Assembly: GCF_900111795.1 (NCBI RefSeq)
Contig: NZ_FOJQ01000003.1
Location: forward strand, 1 to 64,000
Origin: Anoxybacillus pushchinoensis
GTDB lineage: Bacteria > Bacillota > Bacilli > Bacillales > Anoxybacillaceae
Length of the DNA stretch: 64,000 bases
Direction: 5' to 3'
The notes under the pieces: generated by a model
Database searches by the model: none
Seen by the model: the letters and a program-made list of their open reading frames with translations, nothing else
Told to the model about the DNA's origin: nothing
Translations under genes and position numbers: made by a program
Shown here: positions 10,264-19,555 of the stretch, piece after piece
Position numbering within the stretch: the first letter of the stretch is position 1
How the letters are laid out: every line of letters starts with the position of its first letter

Positions 10264-10357
10264 GAAAGTAGCCGGCATCCGTCAGCTACTTTCATTAAAC
10301 ATCGAGAAAATATAAAAGCAAGTGGAGAGAAACGAATTGTTTTTCTCCACTTGTTTC
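10264..10357 (+). terminator. Two hairpins ending the glg operon
   Basis: The first is GAAAGTAGC (10264-10272) with GCTACTTTC (10285-10293). The second is CAAGTGGAGA (10319-10328) with TCTCCACTTG (10344-10353), followed by TTTCATTTT. The second is the better terminator for glgP and lies 30 bases before the end of the opposing yteA gene. Confidence 0.7.
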
Positions 10358-10386
10358 ATTTTAGGGACTTATCGGACAGTCCTTTT

Positions 10387-11118
10387 TTAAGAAGTATAAG
10401 GATCTTTCTCATAAGCAGGAAGATCACCGAGCGGGGACATAAGATGTTCATCATCAAGCATTTGTTCGTATTGCTCGTGGACGATATTTGGATAAATGGT
10501 AATACCTGTTCCGTAAAGGTCTGTTGCTGCAAATGTTTCAAATGGCTCTACGTATCCAATTTGTTCCCCTGCGTCGATATACATTCGATCATAATGTTCC
10601 GCATCTTCTTGCACGTCGGAAGGTGTATCGGACGTACCGAAGCGAGCAACCTTTTGCCAGCTATCTTCGGCATCAAATGTTTCTGCGTCTTCATGAACGA
10701 CAAATTCGCCGAATGGGGGAGACAGCACGCTTTCTTCAATGGGACGCTGTTGTGAAACTGCTTGATCGGTGCTATGTTCTTTACAAAACGTCGTTTTTGG
10801 AATGGCTTCAAGACGCTCCAATGGAATTGGTTTTCCACATACTTCACAAATTCCATATGTCCCTTCTTCCATCGCTTGTAATGCGCGCTCGATATCGTGA
10901 AGCTCTCGTTCCGTATGCTCGTTTAATGCGAGATCTTTTTCCCGCTCATACAGCTCTGTTCCGCTATCTGCGGGATGGTTATCGTAGTTCGATAACTCCC
11001 CAACGGAATCATAGGTAGACGTTTTTGTGAGCCCGAAATGGTCGTTTTGCTTTAGTCGCTGTTCGATTTGTTGTTTTTCTTGCAATAACCGTTTACGCAA
11101 AGCGGCTACATGATGCAA
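10387..11118 (-). CDS. yteA: DksA/TraR-type zinc-finger protein (YteA-like)
   Basis: About 243 residues. An N-terminal helical region contains YDxxGELSNYDNHPAD and TELYEREKDLAL, followed by a zinc finger CEVCGKPIPLERLEA...CKEH near residues 92-118, where the usual fourth Cys is a His. The C-terminal 100 residues are acidic and poorly conserved. This matches B. subtilis YteA in length and layout; its role is not established, and family membership suggests an RNA polymerase or regulatory partner. I prefer the TTG at 11118 because AAGGAGGG abuts the upstream ATG at 11124 and would leave it no spacing. Confidence 0.8.
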   Translation of the reverse strand: MHHVAALRKRLLQEKQQIEQRLKQNDHFGLTKTSTYDSVGELSNYDNHPADSGTELYEREKDLALNEHTERELHDIERALQAMEEGTYGICEVCGKPIPLERLEAIPKTTFCKEHSTDQAVSQQRPIEESVLSPPFGEFVVHEDAETFDAEDSWQKVARFGTSDTPSDVQEDAEHYDRMYIDAGEQIGYVEPFETFAATDLYGTGITIYPNIVHEQYEQMLDDEHLMSPLGDLPAYEKDPYTS

Positions 11119-11170
11119 TATCATCCCTCCTTAACGTTTCGCTACGTATAGTATTTACTAAAAAGAAAAA

Positions 11171-11200
11171 ACCATAGCGCGAAGGCTATAGTTTTTTTAG
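11171..11200. terminator. Bidirectional terminator between yteA and menA
   Basis: The inverted repeat CATAGC/GCTATAG around a 6-base loop is flanked by A-rich sequence on one side and seven T on the other. In the minus direction it ends menA 5 bases after the stop codon. Confidence 0.7.
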
Positions 11201-11204
11201 CTAG

Positions 11205-12140
11205 CTATTGTATCCAGTAATGAATGAATAGACCAACGACAAGTAAAAAGCCGAATTGTGTATTTGTTTGAGCTGTTGCTTTCATGGCTGGCATCATTTC
11301 GATTGGTTTTGTTTTTCCAACAAATCCTTTCGTCGCTTGCCACGCCTTTGGTATGCTGAAAAATACGAGCAACGTCCATGGTGAGATGGTTTTGCTAAAA
11401 ACAAGCGATGCGATCCATAAAAACGATGCAATAAACATGCTACCTAATAGCCAAATGGCTCGTTGTCTTCCAAGCAAAATAGCTAATGTTTTCCGACCGC
11501 TTTTTTTATCTCCATCTAAGTCGCGAATGTTATTGGCTAACAAGATGGCCCCGACTAAAATAGAGATAGGGACGGAGACAAGCATAGGTGTCGTTGTAAT
11601 CGTGCCTGTTTGAATAAAAAATGAAATTAAAATAATAGTAAATCCCATAAAGAAGCCTGCCGCTAACTCTCCAAACGGCGTATAAGCAATTGGAACAGGT
11701 CCACCCGTATAAAAATATCCAGCAGCCATGCAAACCGTGCCGATGACAGCTAGCCACCAACTGCTATTGGCGCAAATGTAAACGCCGAGTAGCATAGCGA
11801 TCGCAAAGAAAGACCAAGCGAGCAATAAAACAGTTTTTGGCGAAATGCCATCGCGAACAATAGCTCCACCGATTCCGACAGATTCGGGTGTATCGAGCCC
11901 TCTTTTATAATCGTAATATTCATTAAACATATTTGTTGCAGCTTGGATAAATAATGAGGCAACGAGCATGGCAATGAATAAAGGGGAGTGAATTGGTTCT
12001 TCATCTACGGCAAGCACCGTACCAACGGAAACAGGAATGAACGCCGCAGTCAGCGTATGTGGTCGCAATAGGCGCCACCAAACGCGCCAGTCTCGTTTAT
12101 AGCGAACAGTTCCGATATTTGAACGTACTGGTGTTGGCAT
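11205..12140 (-). CDS. menA: 1,4-dihydroxy-2-naphthoate polyprenyltransferase MenA
   Basis: A 311-residue membrane enzyme (UbiA superfamily) joining a polyprenyl chain to dihydroxynaphthoate, which gives demethylmenaquinone. The prenyl-diphosphate/Mg2+ motif NMFNEYYDYKRGLD is near residue 70, and the second Asp motif NIRDLDGDKKSGRKT is near 205. About eight membrane segments are visible. The ATG at 12140 is preceded by AAGGAGAAG. It is divergent from menF, so quinone headgroup and prenylation genes share one control region. Confidence 0.93.
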   Translation of the reverse strand: MPTPVRSNIGTVRYKRDWRVWWRLLRPHTLTAAFIPVSVGTVLAVDEEPIHSPLFIAMLVASLFIQAATNMFNEYYDYKRGLDTPESVGIGGAIVRDGISPKTVLLLAWSFFAIAMLLGVYICANSSWWLAVIGTVCMAAGYFYTGGPVPIAYTPFGELAAGFFMGFTIILISFFIQTGTITTTPMLVSVPISILVGAILLANNIRDLDGDKKSGRKTLAILLGRQRAIWLLGSMFIASFLWIASLVFSKTISPWTLLVFFSIPKAWQATKGFVGKTKPIEMMPAMKATAQTNTQFGFLLVVGLFIHYWIQ

Positions 12141-12178
12141 ACCCTTCTTCTCCTTTAAGAAAAATGTCGTTCACAATA

Positions 12179-12207
12179 AGTTTAGGGAAGAGGGGAAAAT
12201 GTGTCAA
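12179..12207 (-). promoter_or_regulatory. Probable sigma-A promoter of menA
   Basis: On the minus strand TTGACA (12207-12202) and TAAACT (12184-12179) are separated by 17 bases, about 40 bases upstream of the menA start. Confidence 0.6.
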
Positions 12208-12297
12208 TGTTTTGACAGCATAAATTGTTTCCTATCTCTAAAAAACAATATTATAATGGAAAAGGGATAAAAAGTTTAAGTATAGGCGTGATACAAG

Positions 12298-13647
12298 GTG
12301 GTTACTTTATATCAAAGCAAAGTTATTGACCAAGTGCGTGATGCGTTAAACAAAAAAAGGCATATGGCTAGTGTCGCTGTAAAAATAAAACAAATCGACC
12401 CACTCACCTTTTTTGAAGCTGGCGCAAAGTTATTCCACGGTCAGCGTTTTTACTGGTCAGATTGTTTGCGTGAACAAACGTTTGTTGGGCTTGGACATGC
12501 GTACGTCATAAAAAGCGAAAATAAGACGAGTGAGCGGTTTCGTGAAGTGGAATATGCATGGAAACAAATGGTGGAAGGCGCTTTCATTCAAGGTGAAGGA
12601 CCGCTTATGTTTGGTGGATTTGCTTTTGATCCGATGAAGCGATCAGCTGAACATTGGGATAACTTCCCTTCTGCTCAGTTTGTTGTGCCTACATTTTTGT
12701 TGACGAAGAAACAAGATGAAACGTGGCTTACAGTTAACGTCGTTCATGAATCCCTTGAACAAATCGAGCATATGATAGATTCGTTATTTGCACAGCACGA
12801 GGAAGGGAAATGGGGCGGCTCGTACGTTGTAAAAAAAGAGGAAGTCGCGCGTGATCATTGGCTTCATGCTGTTCATCATGCAATGCGTCTCATTCAGCAT
12901 GGAGTCATTGAAAAAGTTGTTTTAGCTCGTGAACTGGTTCTTTCCTTTTCTGAGCGGCTAAACTATGCCCATGTGTTGCGCTCGTTGCGCGAACAACAGC
13001 CGATGAGCTATATTTTCGCATTTGAAAACGGATCACCTTGCTTCATCGGGGCATCACCGGAACAGCTTGTTAAAAAGAACGAAGATATATGTGAGACAGC
13101 TTGTTTAGCAGGGTCTATTCGTCGTGGGCATACGATAAAGGAAGATGAAGAGCTTGGTCGATGGTTGTTAAGAGATGAAAAAAATCGTCACGAGCATGCG
13201 TTTGTAGTCGATATGATTGAACGTGCGATGAACGAAGTATGTGCGGAAGTCATCGTTCCGAGTGAGCCGGTTCTCTTAAAAATGCGACATATTCAACATT
13301 TGTACACACCTGTTCGTGCGAAAGTTCACGATGACGTTTCTATTTTTTCACTTGTTGAACGACTACATCCGACACCAGCGCTCGGAGGATTTCCAAAAGA
13401 AAAGGCAGTACAAACGATTCGGGAGATTGAGCCGCTCGATCGCGGATGGTATGCTGCTCCAATTGGTTGGGTTGATGCTAAAGGAAATGGAGAGTTTGCG
13501 GTGGCGATTCGATCGGCATTACTTCATGATCATGAAGCGCATTTATTTGCTGGATGTGGTATTGTTGCTCACTCTAATCCGCGTAGCGAGTATGAGGAAA
13601 CGAATGTAAAGTTTAAGCCGATGTTATTAGCGTTGGAGGGGAAATGA
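12298..13647 (+). CDS. menF: Isochorismate synthase MenF
   Basis: A 449-residue chorismate-utilising enzyme converting chorismate to isochorismate, the first step of menaquinone synthesis. The C-terminal half has the family motifs: KVVLARE, PCFIGASPEQLV, ETACLAGSIRRG, HEHAFVVDMI, LHPTPALGG and AGCGIVAHSNP. The GTG at 12298 gives the N-terminus MVTLYQ, like the MVT start of B. subtilis MenF; the ribosome site in front is weak. The stop overlaps the menD ATG (ATGA). Confidence 0.93.
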   Translation: MVTLYQSKVIDQVRDALNKKRHMASVAVKIKQIDPLTFFEAGAKLFHGQRFYWSDCLREQTFVGLGHAYVIKSENKTSERFREVEYAWKQMVEGAFIQGEGPLMFGGFAFDPMKRSAEHWDNFPSAQFVVPTFLLTKKQDETWLTVNVVHESLEQIEHMIDSLFAQHEEGKWGGSYVVKKEEVARDHWLHAVHHAMRLIQHGVIEKVVLARELVLSFSERLNYAHVLRSLREQQPMSYIFAFENGSPCFIGASPEQLVKKNEDICETACLAGSIRRGHTIKEDEELGRWLLRDEKNRHEHAFVVDMIERAMNEVCAEVIVPSEPVLLKMRHIQHLYTPVRAKVHDDVSIFSLVERLHPTPALGGFPKEKAVQTIREIEPLDRGWYAAPIGWVDAKGNGEFAVAIRSALLHDHEAHLFAGCGIVAHSNPRSEYEETNVKFKPMLLALEGK

Positions 13648-15389
13648 AGATGAATGACATGACGGTATACGTTGCAGCGTTTGTTGAGCAATTAGCTCAT
13701 ATGGGGATACAGCAAGTTGTAGTTAGTCCAGGTTCCCGTTCTACCCCTCTTGCGATGATTATGGCAGAACATCCAGCTTTAAATATTCACGTCCATATTG
13801 ACGAGCGTTCTGCTGCCTTTTTCGCATTAGGCATCGCGAAAGTTTCTGGGAAGCCAGTCGCTCTCGTTTGCACATCTGGAACGGCAGTGGCCAATTATTA
13901 CCCAGCAATCGTTGAGGCATATTATGCCCGTGTTCCGCTTGTCGTTGTTACAGCTGATCGGCCTCATGAACTGCGCGATGTCGGAGCGCCACAGGCGATT
14001 GATCAACTGCATATGTACGGTTCGTATGTAAAATGGTTCGTTGATATGGCTCTTCCAGAAGGGAGTGAGCAGATGATTCGCTATGCGGAAATGGTAGCTG
14101 CCCGTGCAGTATGTGTTGCATCATCTGTTCCGAAAGGCCCGGTTCACATTAATGTTCCGCTACGCGAACCGCTCGTTCCTAAAATCAACGAACCATTATT
14201 TTCGTCATCTTCTTCCGCTCGTGCTGTCTACAAAGGAAGTAAGCATCTGAGCGAAGACATGATCGATGAATTGTATGAACAGCTGCACAATGTCGAAAAA
14301 GGGGTAATTGTATGTGGAGATTTGCATGTAGAAGGGTTTTCTGAAGCGGTTGTTCAGTTAGCTGAAGCATTGCAATATCCTATTTTAGCTGATCCGCTCT
14401 CTTCCTTGCGAACAGGTGTACATGAAAAGCGGTTCATTATTGAATCGTATGATGCGATGTTAAAATGTGAATCGTTTATGAAACGGTTCGCTCCAGATGT
14501 AGTGATTCGTTTCGGAGCAATGCCTGTATCTAAATCGCTTTACGTTTGGTTACAACATCATAAACAAGCGAAACAAATTGTCGTCGATGAAGCAGCACAG
14601 TGGCGAGATCCGACATTATCACTTCATACGCTTGTTGAGGCAAATGAAGTGCAATTTTGTTATCAATTAGCTGAACGTGCTTTTGCTGCGAACCGTTCGT
14701 CACAATGGGTCAATGAATGGAAAAAAATGAATGAGCAAGCGAAGCGAATATTGTTGCAAGCAAAAGAAGAAGAGGCTATGTTCGAAGGAAGAGTGTTTAT
14801 TGAATTATGTGAACTATTGCCTGATGGGGCGACTCTTTTCGTCGGAAACAGCATGCCGATTCGCGATGCGGATACATTTTTTATGTCATCGAATAAACGA
14901 ATTCGCTTATTAGCCAATCGTGGGGCAAACGGAATTGATGGGGTTGTATCGAGCGCTCTCGGGGCAAGCTATGTTGCCCAACCGCTTGTGCTAGTCATTG
15001 GAGACTTGTCGTTTTATCACGATGTAAATGGTTTACTTGCGGCTAAATTACAAAAGCTACATGCGACAATCATCGTATTAAACAATAACGGTGGAGGCAT
15101 TTTCTCCTTTTTGCCACAGGTGAATGAACGAAAGCATTTTGAACGGTTATTTGGAACGCCGACGCATTTATCATTTCACCATGTTGTCGACATGTATGAC
15201 GGGCATTATGAAAAGGTAGAGACGTGGGAACATTTCCGTCAAGCGTTAACAAATGCATTTTCCCGTGAGACGTTAAATGTCATTGAAGTCCCTTCGTCAC
15301 GCGAATATAATGTCAAAATCCATCAAAAATTGTGGAAAGATGTTTCCCAGGAAATGTGCAACTTGTTGAATAAAGGGGAATGGGCATGA
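13644..15389 (+). CDS. menD: SEPHCHC synthase MenD (thiamine-diphosphate enzyme)
   Basis: A 581-residue thiamine-diphosphate enzyme that adds succinic semialdehyde, from 2-oxoglutarate, to isochorismate. VVSPGSRSTPLAM and HVHIDERSAAFFALG lie at the N-terminus, and the diphosphate-binding GDLSFYHDVNGLLAA motif with NNNGGGIFSFLPQ is near residue 455. The ATG at 13644 has GGAGGGG just before it. It is coupled to menF and menH by 4-base overlaps. Confidence 0.95.
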   Translation: MKMNDMTVYVAAFVEQLAHMGIQQVVVSPGSRSTPLAMIMAEHPALNIHVHIDERSAAFFALGIAKVSGKPVALVCTSGTAVANYYPAIVEAYYARVPLVVVTADRPHELRDVGAPQAIDQLHMYGSYVKWFVDMALPEGSEQMIRYAEMVAARAVCVASSVPKGPVHINVPLREPLVPKINEPLFSSSSSARAVYKGSKHLSEDMIDELYEQLHNVEKGVIVCGDLHVEGFSEAVVQLAEALQYPILADPLSSLRTGVHEKRFIIESYDAMLKCESFMKRFAPDVVIRFGAMPVSKSLYVWLQHHKQAKQIVVDEAAQWRDPTLSLHTLVEANEVQFCYQLAERAFAANRSSQWVNEWKKMNEQAKRILLQAKEEEAMFEGRVFIELCELLPDGATLFVGNSMPIRDADTFFMSSNKRIRLLANRGANGIDGVVSSALGASYVAQPLVLVIGDLSFYHDVNGLLAAKLQKLHATIIVLNNNGGGIFSFLPQVNERKHFERLFGTPTHLSFHHVVDMYDGHYEKVETWEHFRQALTNAFSRETLNVIEVPSSREYNVKIHQKLWKDVSQEMCNLLNKGEWA

Positions 15390-16213
15390 AGTTTGTCATT
15401 CATGGGCAAACGTATTATGTAGAAATGTACGGAAGCGGGCAGCCGCTCTTATTGCTGCACGGCTTTACAGGCAGCTGTCGCACGTGGCATCCGTTTGTTG
15501 AAGCATGGGGCGAGCATATGCAATGCATAGCGATCGACATCGTTGGTCATGGACGGACAGATGCCCCTTCTTCTGTCGAGCGATATCATATTGAAACGGT
15601 CGCGAAACATATTGCTACATTGCTTGAGCAATTGGAAATAAAAAAAGCTCACGTCTTAGGCTATTCCATGGGTGGGAGGCTTGCGCTAACATTTGCGGTT
15701 CGTTATCCGCATCTTGTTCAAACATTAATATTGGAAAGCAGCTCCCCAGGATTAAAGACGGAAAAGGAGAGAATAAAGCGGCGCGAAGAAGATGAGCGAT
15801 TAGCACAGTTTATTGAAAAACATGGGGTGGCGTCGTTTGTTGAGCGATGGGAAAACATCCCGTTGTTTTCTTCGCTCCAACGTCTTCCATTAGATGTACA
15901 ACAACAATTGCGTGAAGAACGTCTGCAGCATCAAGCGATCGGGTTAGCGAACAGTTTACGTGGCATGGGAACAGGAGCCCAACCTTCTTGGTGGGACACG
16001 TTGCACCAATTGACAATGCCAACATTGTTGATTTGTGGAGAAAATGATGAAAAGTTTTGTCGAATCGCGTCAGAAATGGTACAATTATTACCAAACGGAA
16101 CGCTCATTACCGTTCCGCATGTTGGGCATGTTGTGCATATTGAACAGCGTGAACGGTTTTGTACACTTGTTCAACAATTTGTGTTAAGAGGAGGCTTGTT
16201 GTATGGCGATTGA
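15386..16213 (+). CDS. menH: SHCHC synthase MenH (alpha/beta hydrolase)
   Basis: A 275-residue alpha/beta hydrolase that eliminates pyruvate from SEPHCHC to give SHCHC. The oxyanion region LLLHGFTGS is near residue 24, the nucleophile elbow GYSMGGRL near 95, and the catalytic His in HVGHVVHIE near 247. The ATG at 15386 overlaps the menD stop (ATGA) and is spaced better from AAGGGG than the ATG at 15380. It overlaps menB by 11 bases. Confidence 0.93.
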   Translation: MKFVIHGQTYYVEMYGSGQPLLLLHGFTGSCRTWHPFVEAWGEHMQCIAIDIVGHGRTDAPSSVERYHIETVAKHIATLLEQLEIKKAHVLGYSMGGRLALTFAVRYPHLVQTLILESSSPGLKTEKERIKRREEDERLAQFIEKHGVASFVERWENIPLFSSLQRLPLDVQQQLREERLQHQAIGLANSLRGMGTGAQPSWWDTLHQLTMPTLLICGENDEKFCRIASEMVQLLPNGTLITVPHVGHVVHIEQRERFCTLVQQFVLRGGLLYGD

Positions 16214-17021
16214 ATGGATAAAAGAGAGGGAATATGAAGATATTTTATATGAAACGTATAACGGCATTGCGAAAATTACAATTAATCGCCCAGAAGTACA
16301 TAATGCGTTTCGCCCGAAAACGGTCATGGAGTTAATTGATGCATTTGCTTATGCCCGTGACGACTCGAATATTGGTGTGATTATTTTGACGGGAGCAGGT
16401 GGCAAAGCGTTTTGCTCTGGCGGTGATCAAAAAGTGCGTGGGCATGGGGGATATGTTGGCGACGATCAAATTCCACGCTTAAACGTGCTGGACTTGCAAC
16501 GTTTAATTCGCGTTATTCCAAAACCAGTCATTGCGATGGTCGCTGGTTATGCAATTGGTGGAGGTCATGTGCTACATGTCGTGTGTGACTTAACGATTGC
16601 AGCAGATAACGCGATCTTCGGACAAACAGGGCCGAAAGTTGGAAGCTTTGATGGCGGGTATGGGGCTGGTTATTTAGCACGTATTGTCGGCCATAAAAAA
16701 GCGCGTGAAATTTGGTATTTATGCCGCCAATACAATGCTCAAGAGGCGTTGGAAATGGGATTAGTCAACAAAGTTGTTCCGCTTGAGCAACTTGAAGAAG
16801 AAACGGTGAAATGGGCGGAGGAGATTTTAGAAAAGAGCCCGACAGCGATTCGTTTCTTAAAGGCTGCATTTAATGCCGATACAGATGGACTTGCAGGTAT
16901 TCAACAACTTGCTGGAGATGCAACGCTTCTTTACTATACAACGGATGAAGCTAAGGAAGGACGCGATGCGTTTAAAGAAAAGAGAAAACCGGACTTCAAG
17001 CAGTTCCCGCGTTTTCCGTAA
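16203..17021 (+). CDS. menB: 1,4-dihydroxy-2-naphthoyl-CoA synthase MenB
   Basis: A 272-residue crotonase-family enzyme cyclising o-succinylbenzoyl-CoA to dihydroxynaphthoyl-CoA. [12 protein letters not shown] and [20 protein letters not shown] form the CoA/oxyanion site, and [14 protein letters not shown] is the MenB-specific stretch. Length is normal. AGGAGG lies 10 bases before the ATG at 16203. A terminator-like hairpin follows before menE. Confidence 0.96.
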   Translation: MAIEWIKEREYEDILYETYNGIAKITINRPEVHNAFRPKTVMELIDAFAYARDDSNIGVIILTGAGGKAFCSGGDQKVRGHGGYVGDDQIPRLNVLDLQRLIRVIPKPVIAMVAGYAIGGGHVLHVVCDLTIAADNAIFGQTGPKVGSFDGGYGAGYLARIVGHKKAREIWYLCRQYNAQEALEMGLVNKVVPLEQLEEETVKWAEEILEKSPTAIRFLKAAFNADTDGLAGIQQLAGDATLLYYTTDEAKEGRDAFKEKRKPDFKQFPRFP

Positions 17022-17030
17022 ACACGACAG

Positions 17031-17063
17031 CAGCTTGATGTGTGCGCATCAAGCTGTTTTTTT
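17031..17063 (+). terminator. Terminator-like hairpin between menB and menE
   Basis: CAGCTTGATG (17031-17040) pairs with CATCAAGCTG (17047-17056), followed by seven T. It lies 16 bases before the menE start inside the apparent men operon, so it probably reduces transcription into menE. Confidence 0.8.
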
Positions 17064-17078
17064 GAAGGTGGTGTGAAG

Positions 17079-18506
17079 ATGATTCCAAATTGGTTACGTC
17101 AACGTGCACATTTAACTCCGAATCGTGTAGCGCTATACGACGACACACAATCGATTTCATTTGCGGAACTTCATGAACGAGCGGTAAAACGGGCGCGGCA
17201 ACTCGCGTATCTCGGTGTAAAAAAAGGTGACGTTGTAGCTGTTTTAATGAAAAATAGTGTGCACATGGTTGAAATTATTCACGCCATTCAATATATTGGA
17301 GCTATTGCTTTATTGCAAAATGTTCGGTTGTCAGTTGAGGAAGTAAGGTGGCAACTTGAACATAGCGGAGCCCGTTTCGTTATTTGTGATGAATCGTTTC
17401 CTGATGAACGAGCGGTCATATGGAATGAGTTTGTTCATATGGATGAACGAGATGGACAATGGCAAACGATGTACAATTTTGACGATGTGGCAACGATTAT
17501 GTATACATCAGGAACAACAGGGAAGCCGAAAGGTGTCATGCAGACGTATGGGAATCATTGGTGGAGTGCGATCGGTTCTGTCCTTAACCTCGGATTGCGT
17601 GAAGATGATTGCTGGCTTGCAGCAGTTCCTTTTTTTCATGTTAGCGGTTTGTCCATTTTAATGCGTAGCGTGATTTATGGAATTGGAGTGTACATCATGT
17701 CTTCGTTTGATGCAAAGCGCGCGAACGAGTTCATTGCTCAACGGAACATAACGATCATGTCCGCTGTGAGTACAATGGTACAACAAATGGTTAAGGAATT
17801 GAAACAGCCGTATCCTTCGTCTTTTCGTTGCATGCTCATCGGTGGCGGTCCAGTGCCGGAGTCTTTATTGCAAAGGTGTGATCGTTTGAATATACCTGTA
17901 TATCAAACGTACGGAATGACGGAGACAGCTTCCCAAGTTGCTACATTATCCCCGGAGGCGCGCCATAAGCATGGTTCAGCAGGAAAGCCGCTTTTTCATA
18001 TGAACATTCGGATTGAAAAAGACGGGGAAATTATGCATGCAAATGAAGCGGGAGAAATTGTTGTCAAAGGCCCGAGCGTGATGAAAGGATATTGGCGAAA
18101 TGAGCAGGCGACGGCCGCTGTTTTAAAAGACGGTTGGTTATATACCGGGGACATCGGATATATTGATGAAGAGGGATTTTTATATGTGCTCGATCGTCGC
18201 TCGGATTTAATTATTTCCGGTGGTGAAAACGTATATCCAGCTGAAATTGAATCCGTACTTTTGCAACATGAAGTTGTCAAAGAAGCGGGAGTGGTCGGTG
18301 TAGCAGATGAAACATGGGGACAAGTGCCATATGCGTTCGTTGTGTTAAATGATGAACACATAACAGAAGAGAAATTAAAGCAATTTTGTATGAATAAACT
18401 CGCAAAATATAAAGTGCCAAAACGAATTCAAGTTGTTGATCATTTGCCGCGCAACGCTGCGAACAAGCTGATGCGTCATGAGCTAAAAAAGTGGGTGAAA
18501 CAATAA
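17079..18506 (+). CDS. menE: o-Succinylbenzoate-CoA ligase MenE
   Basis: A 475-residue adenylate-forming enzyme that activates o-succinylbenzoate with ATP and CoA. The P-loop-like YTSGTTGKPKGV is near residue 145, YGMTET near 280, YTGD near 360, DRRSDLIISGGENVYPAEIE near 378, and the C-terminal lysine region lies in the last 10 residues. The ATG at 17079 follows GAAGGTGGTG. In B. subtilis menC follows menE; here a terminator and the opposing cyd genes follow directly. Confidence 0.94.
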   Translation: MIPNWLRQRAHLTPNRVALYDDTQSISFAELHERAVKRARQLAYLGVKKGDVVAVLMKNSVHMVEIIHAIQYIGAIALLQNVRLSVEEVRWQLEHSGARFVICDESFPDERAVIWNEFVHMDERDGQWQTMYNFDDVATIMYTSGTTGKPKGVMQTYGNHWWSAIGSVLNLGLREDDCWLAAVPFFHVSGLSILMRSVIYGIGVYIMSSFDAKRANEFIAQRNITIMSAVSTMVQQMVKELKQPYPSSFRCMLIGGGPVPESLLQRCDRLNIPVYQTYGMTETASQVATLSPEARHKHGSAGKPLFHMNIRIEKDGEIMHANEAGEIVVKGPSVMKGYWRNEQATAAVLKDGWLYTGDIGYIDEEGFLYVLDRRSDLIISGGENVYPAEIESVLLQHEVVKEAGVVGVADETWGQVPYAFVVLNDEHITEEKLKQFCMNKLAKYKVPKRIQVVDHLPRNAANKLMRHELKKWVKQ

Positions 18507-18531
18507 AGGAGGCAGGGGTGCCTCCTTTATT
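18502..18531. terminator. Bidirectional terminator between menE and cydB
   Basis: A perfect 12-bp inverted repeat AATAAAGGAGGC/GCCTCCTTTATT with a 6-base loop. It covers the stop codons of both converging genes. Confidence 0.75.
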
Positions 18532-19555
18532 GATATCCTTTTGCTGTTTCTTTCGTAATTTTTTCTTTGAACAACTTGTAGCTCCAAAGTTGGTAACTAA
18601 TGATGATAGGAACCATAACGATCGCAACACCGAGCATAATTTTTAAGTTTAGTTCGCTTCCCGCTGCTTCAAAAAGTGTTGTGCTATATTTCTCATCGAT
18701 GCGCGAAGGAAGCATGTTTGGGAACATACCGATAAAGCCTGTTGCCATAAGTGTGAAAATAGTTAAGCAAATGTTTGCAAATGCAAGCCCGATTCGTTTT
18801 TGCCATACGAACAATAACATAAGCAACGCACATACGAAAGTAAGGGCAGGTACGATCCAAAGAATCGGAGCTTTCGTAAAGTTATCAAATAGTGTTGTCC
18901 GATTGCTTGTCGCAACAAAGAAAAGAGATAGTACGACAGCAGCGACAACAGAAGCTGGCCGTGCAATTTGATATGCTCGTTGTGCCACATCACCAACAGT
19001 TTTAATCATAATCCATAAAGCGCCAGATACAATGAATAAGCTTGTGAACAACAATCCACCTAATAGCCCATATGGATGTAACAAGCCGAGAAATGTTCCT
19101 TCATACCCCGAAGGTCCGATTTTTAAACCGTAAAATAAATTAGCAAAGGCGACGCCAAATAAAAGTGCTAAGGCAACACTACTAATTGTAAATGCCCACT
19201 TCCAACTTGTTTGCCAACGTTTCGACTCGTCTTTATGCATAAATTCTAATCCTGCTGCTCGGAAAAAGAGAGCGAATAAAATAAGCATCATTGGTGTGTA
19301 CAAGAAGCTAAATAAGTCTGCATAAACGGCTGGAAACGCGGCGAATGTCGCCCCACCTGCTGTAATTAACCATACTTCGTTTCCGCCCCAAAAAGGTCCA
19401 ACGGCTTCTTGAAGCTGATTTCTTTCTTGACGGTTTTTCGCTAAAAACGGGAATAACATTCCTGTACCGAGTGTATATCCATCTAAAACAAAGTAAACTG
19501 TCCAAATCAGCCCCCACAAGCCGAACCAAATGATCGCAACTGTTTCATGAGACAT
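18527..19555 (-). CDS. cydB: Cytochrome bd oxidase subunit II (CydB)
   Basis: A 342-residue membrane protein with about eight or nine hydrophobic segments, the partner of CydA in cytochrome bd quinol oxidase. FVLDGYTLGTGMLFPF near the N-terminus, GPFWGGNEVWLITAGG and FAAFPAVYADLFS are typical of CydB. The ATG at 19555 lies in the end of cydA (11-base overlap) and gives the usual short lead before the first membrane segment. No cydCD maturation genes are adjacent. Confidence 0.93.
   Translation of the reverse strand: MSHETVAIIWFGLWGLIWTVYFVLDGYTLGTGMLFPFLAKNRQERNQLQEAVGPFWGGNEVWLITAGGATFAAFPAVYADLFSFLYTPMMLILFALFFRAAGLEFMHKDESKRWQTSWKWAFTISSVALALLFGVAFANLFYGLKIGPSGYEGTFLGLLHPYGLLGGLLFTSLFIVSGALWIMIKTVGDVAQRAYQIARPASVVAAVVLSLFFVATSNRTTLFDNFTKAPILWIVPALTFVCALLMLLFVWQKRIGLAFANICLTIFTLMATGFIGMFPNMLPSRIDEKYSTTLFEAAGSELNLKIMLGVAIVMVPIIISYQLWSYKLFKEKITKETAKGYQ

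Noticed and set aside
12212-12257. TTGACA at 12212 and TATAAT at 12252 as one menF promoter
   Set aside because: The spacing is 34 bases, twice the usual 17; they cannot form one sigma-A promoter.
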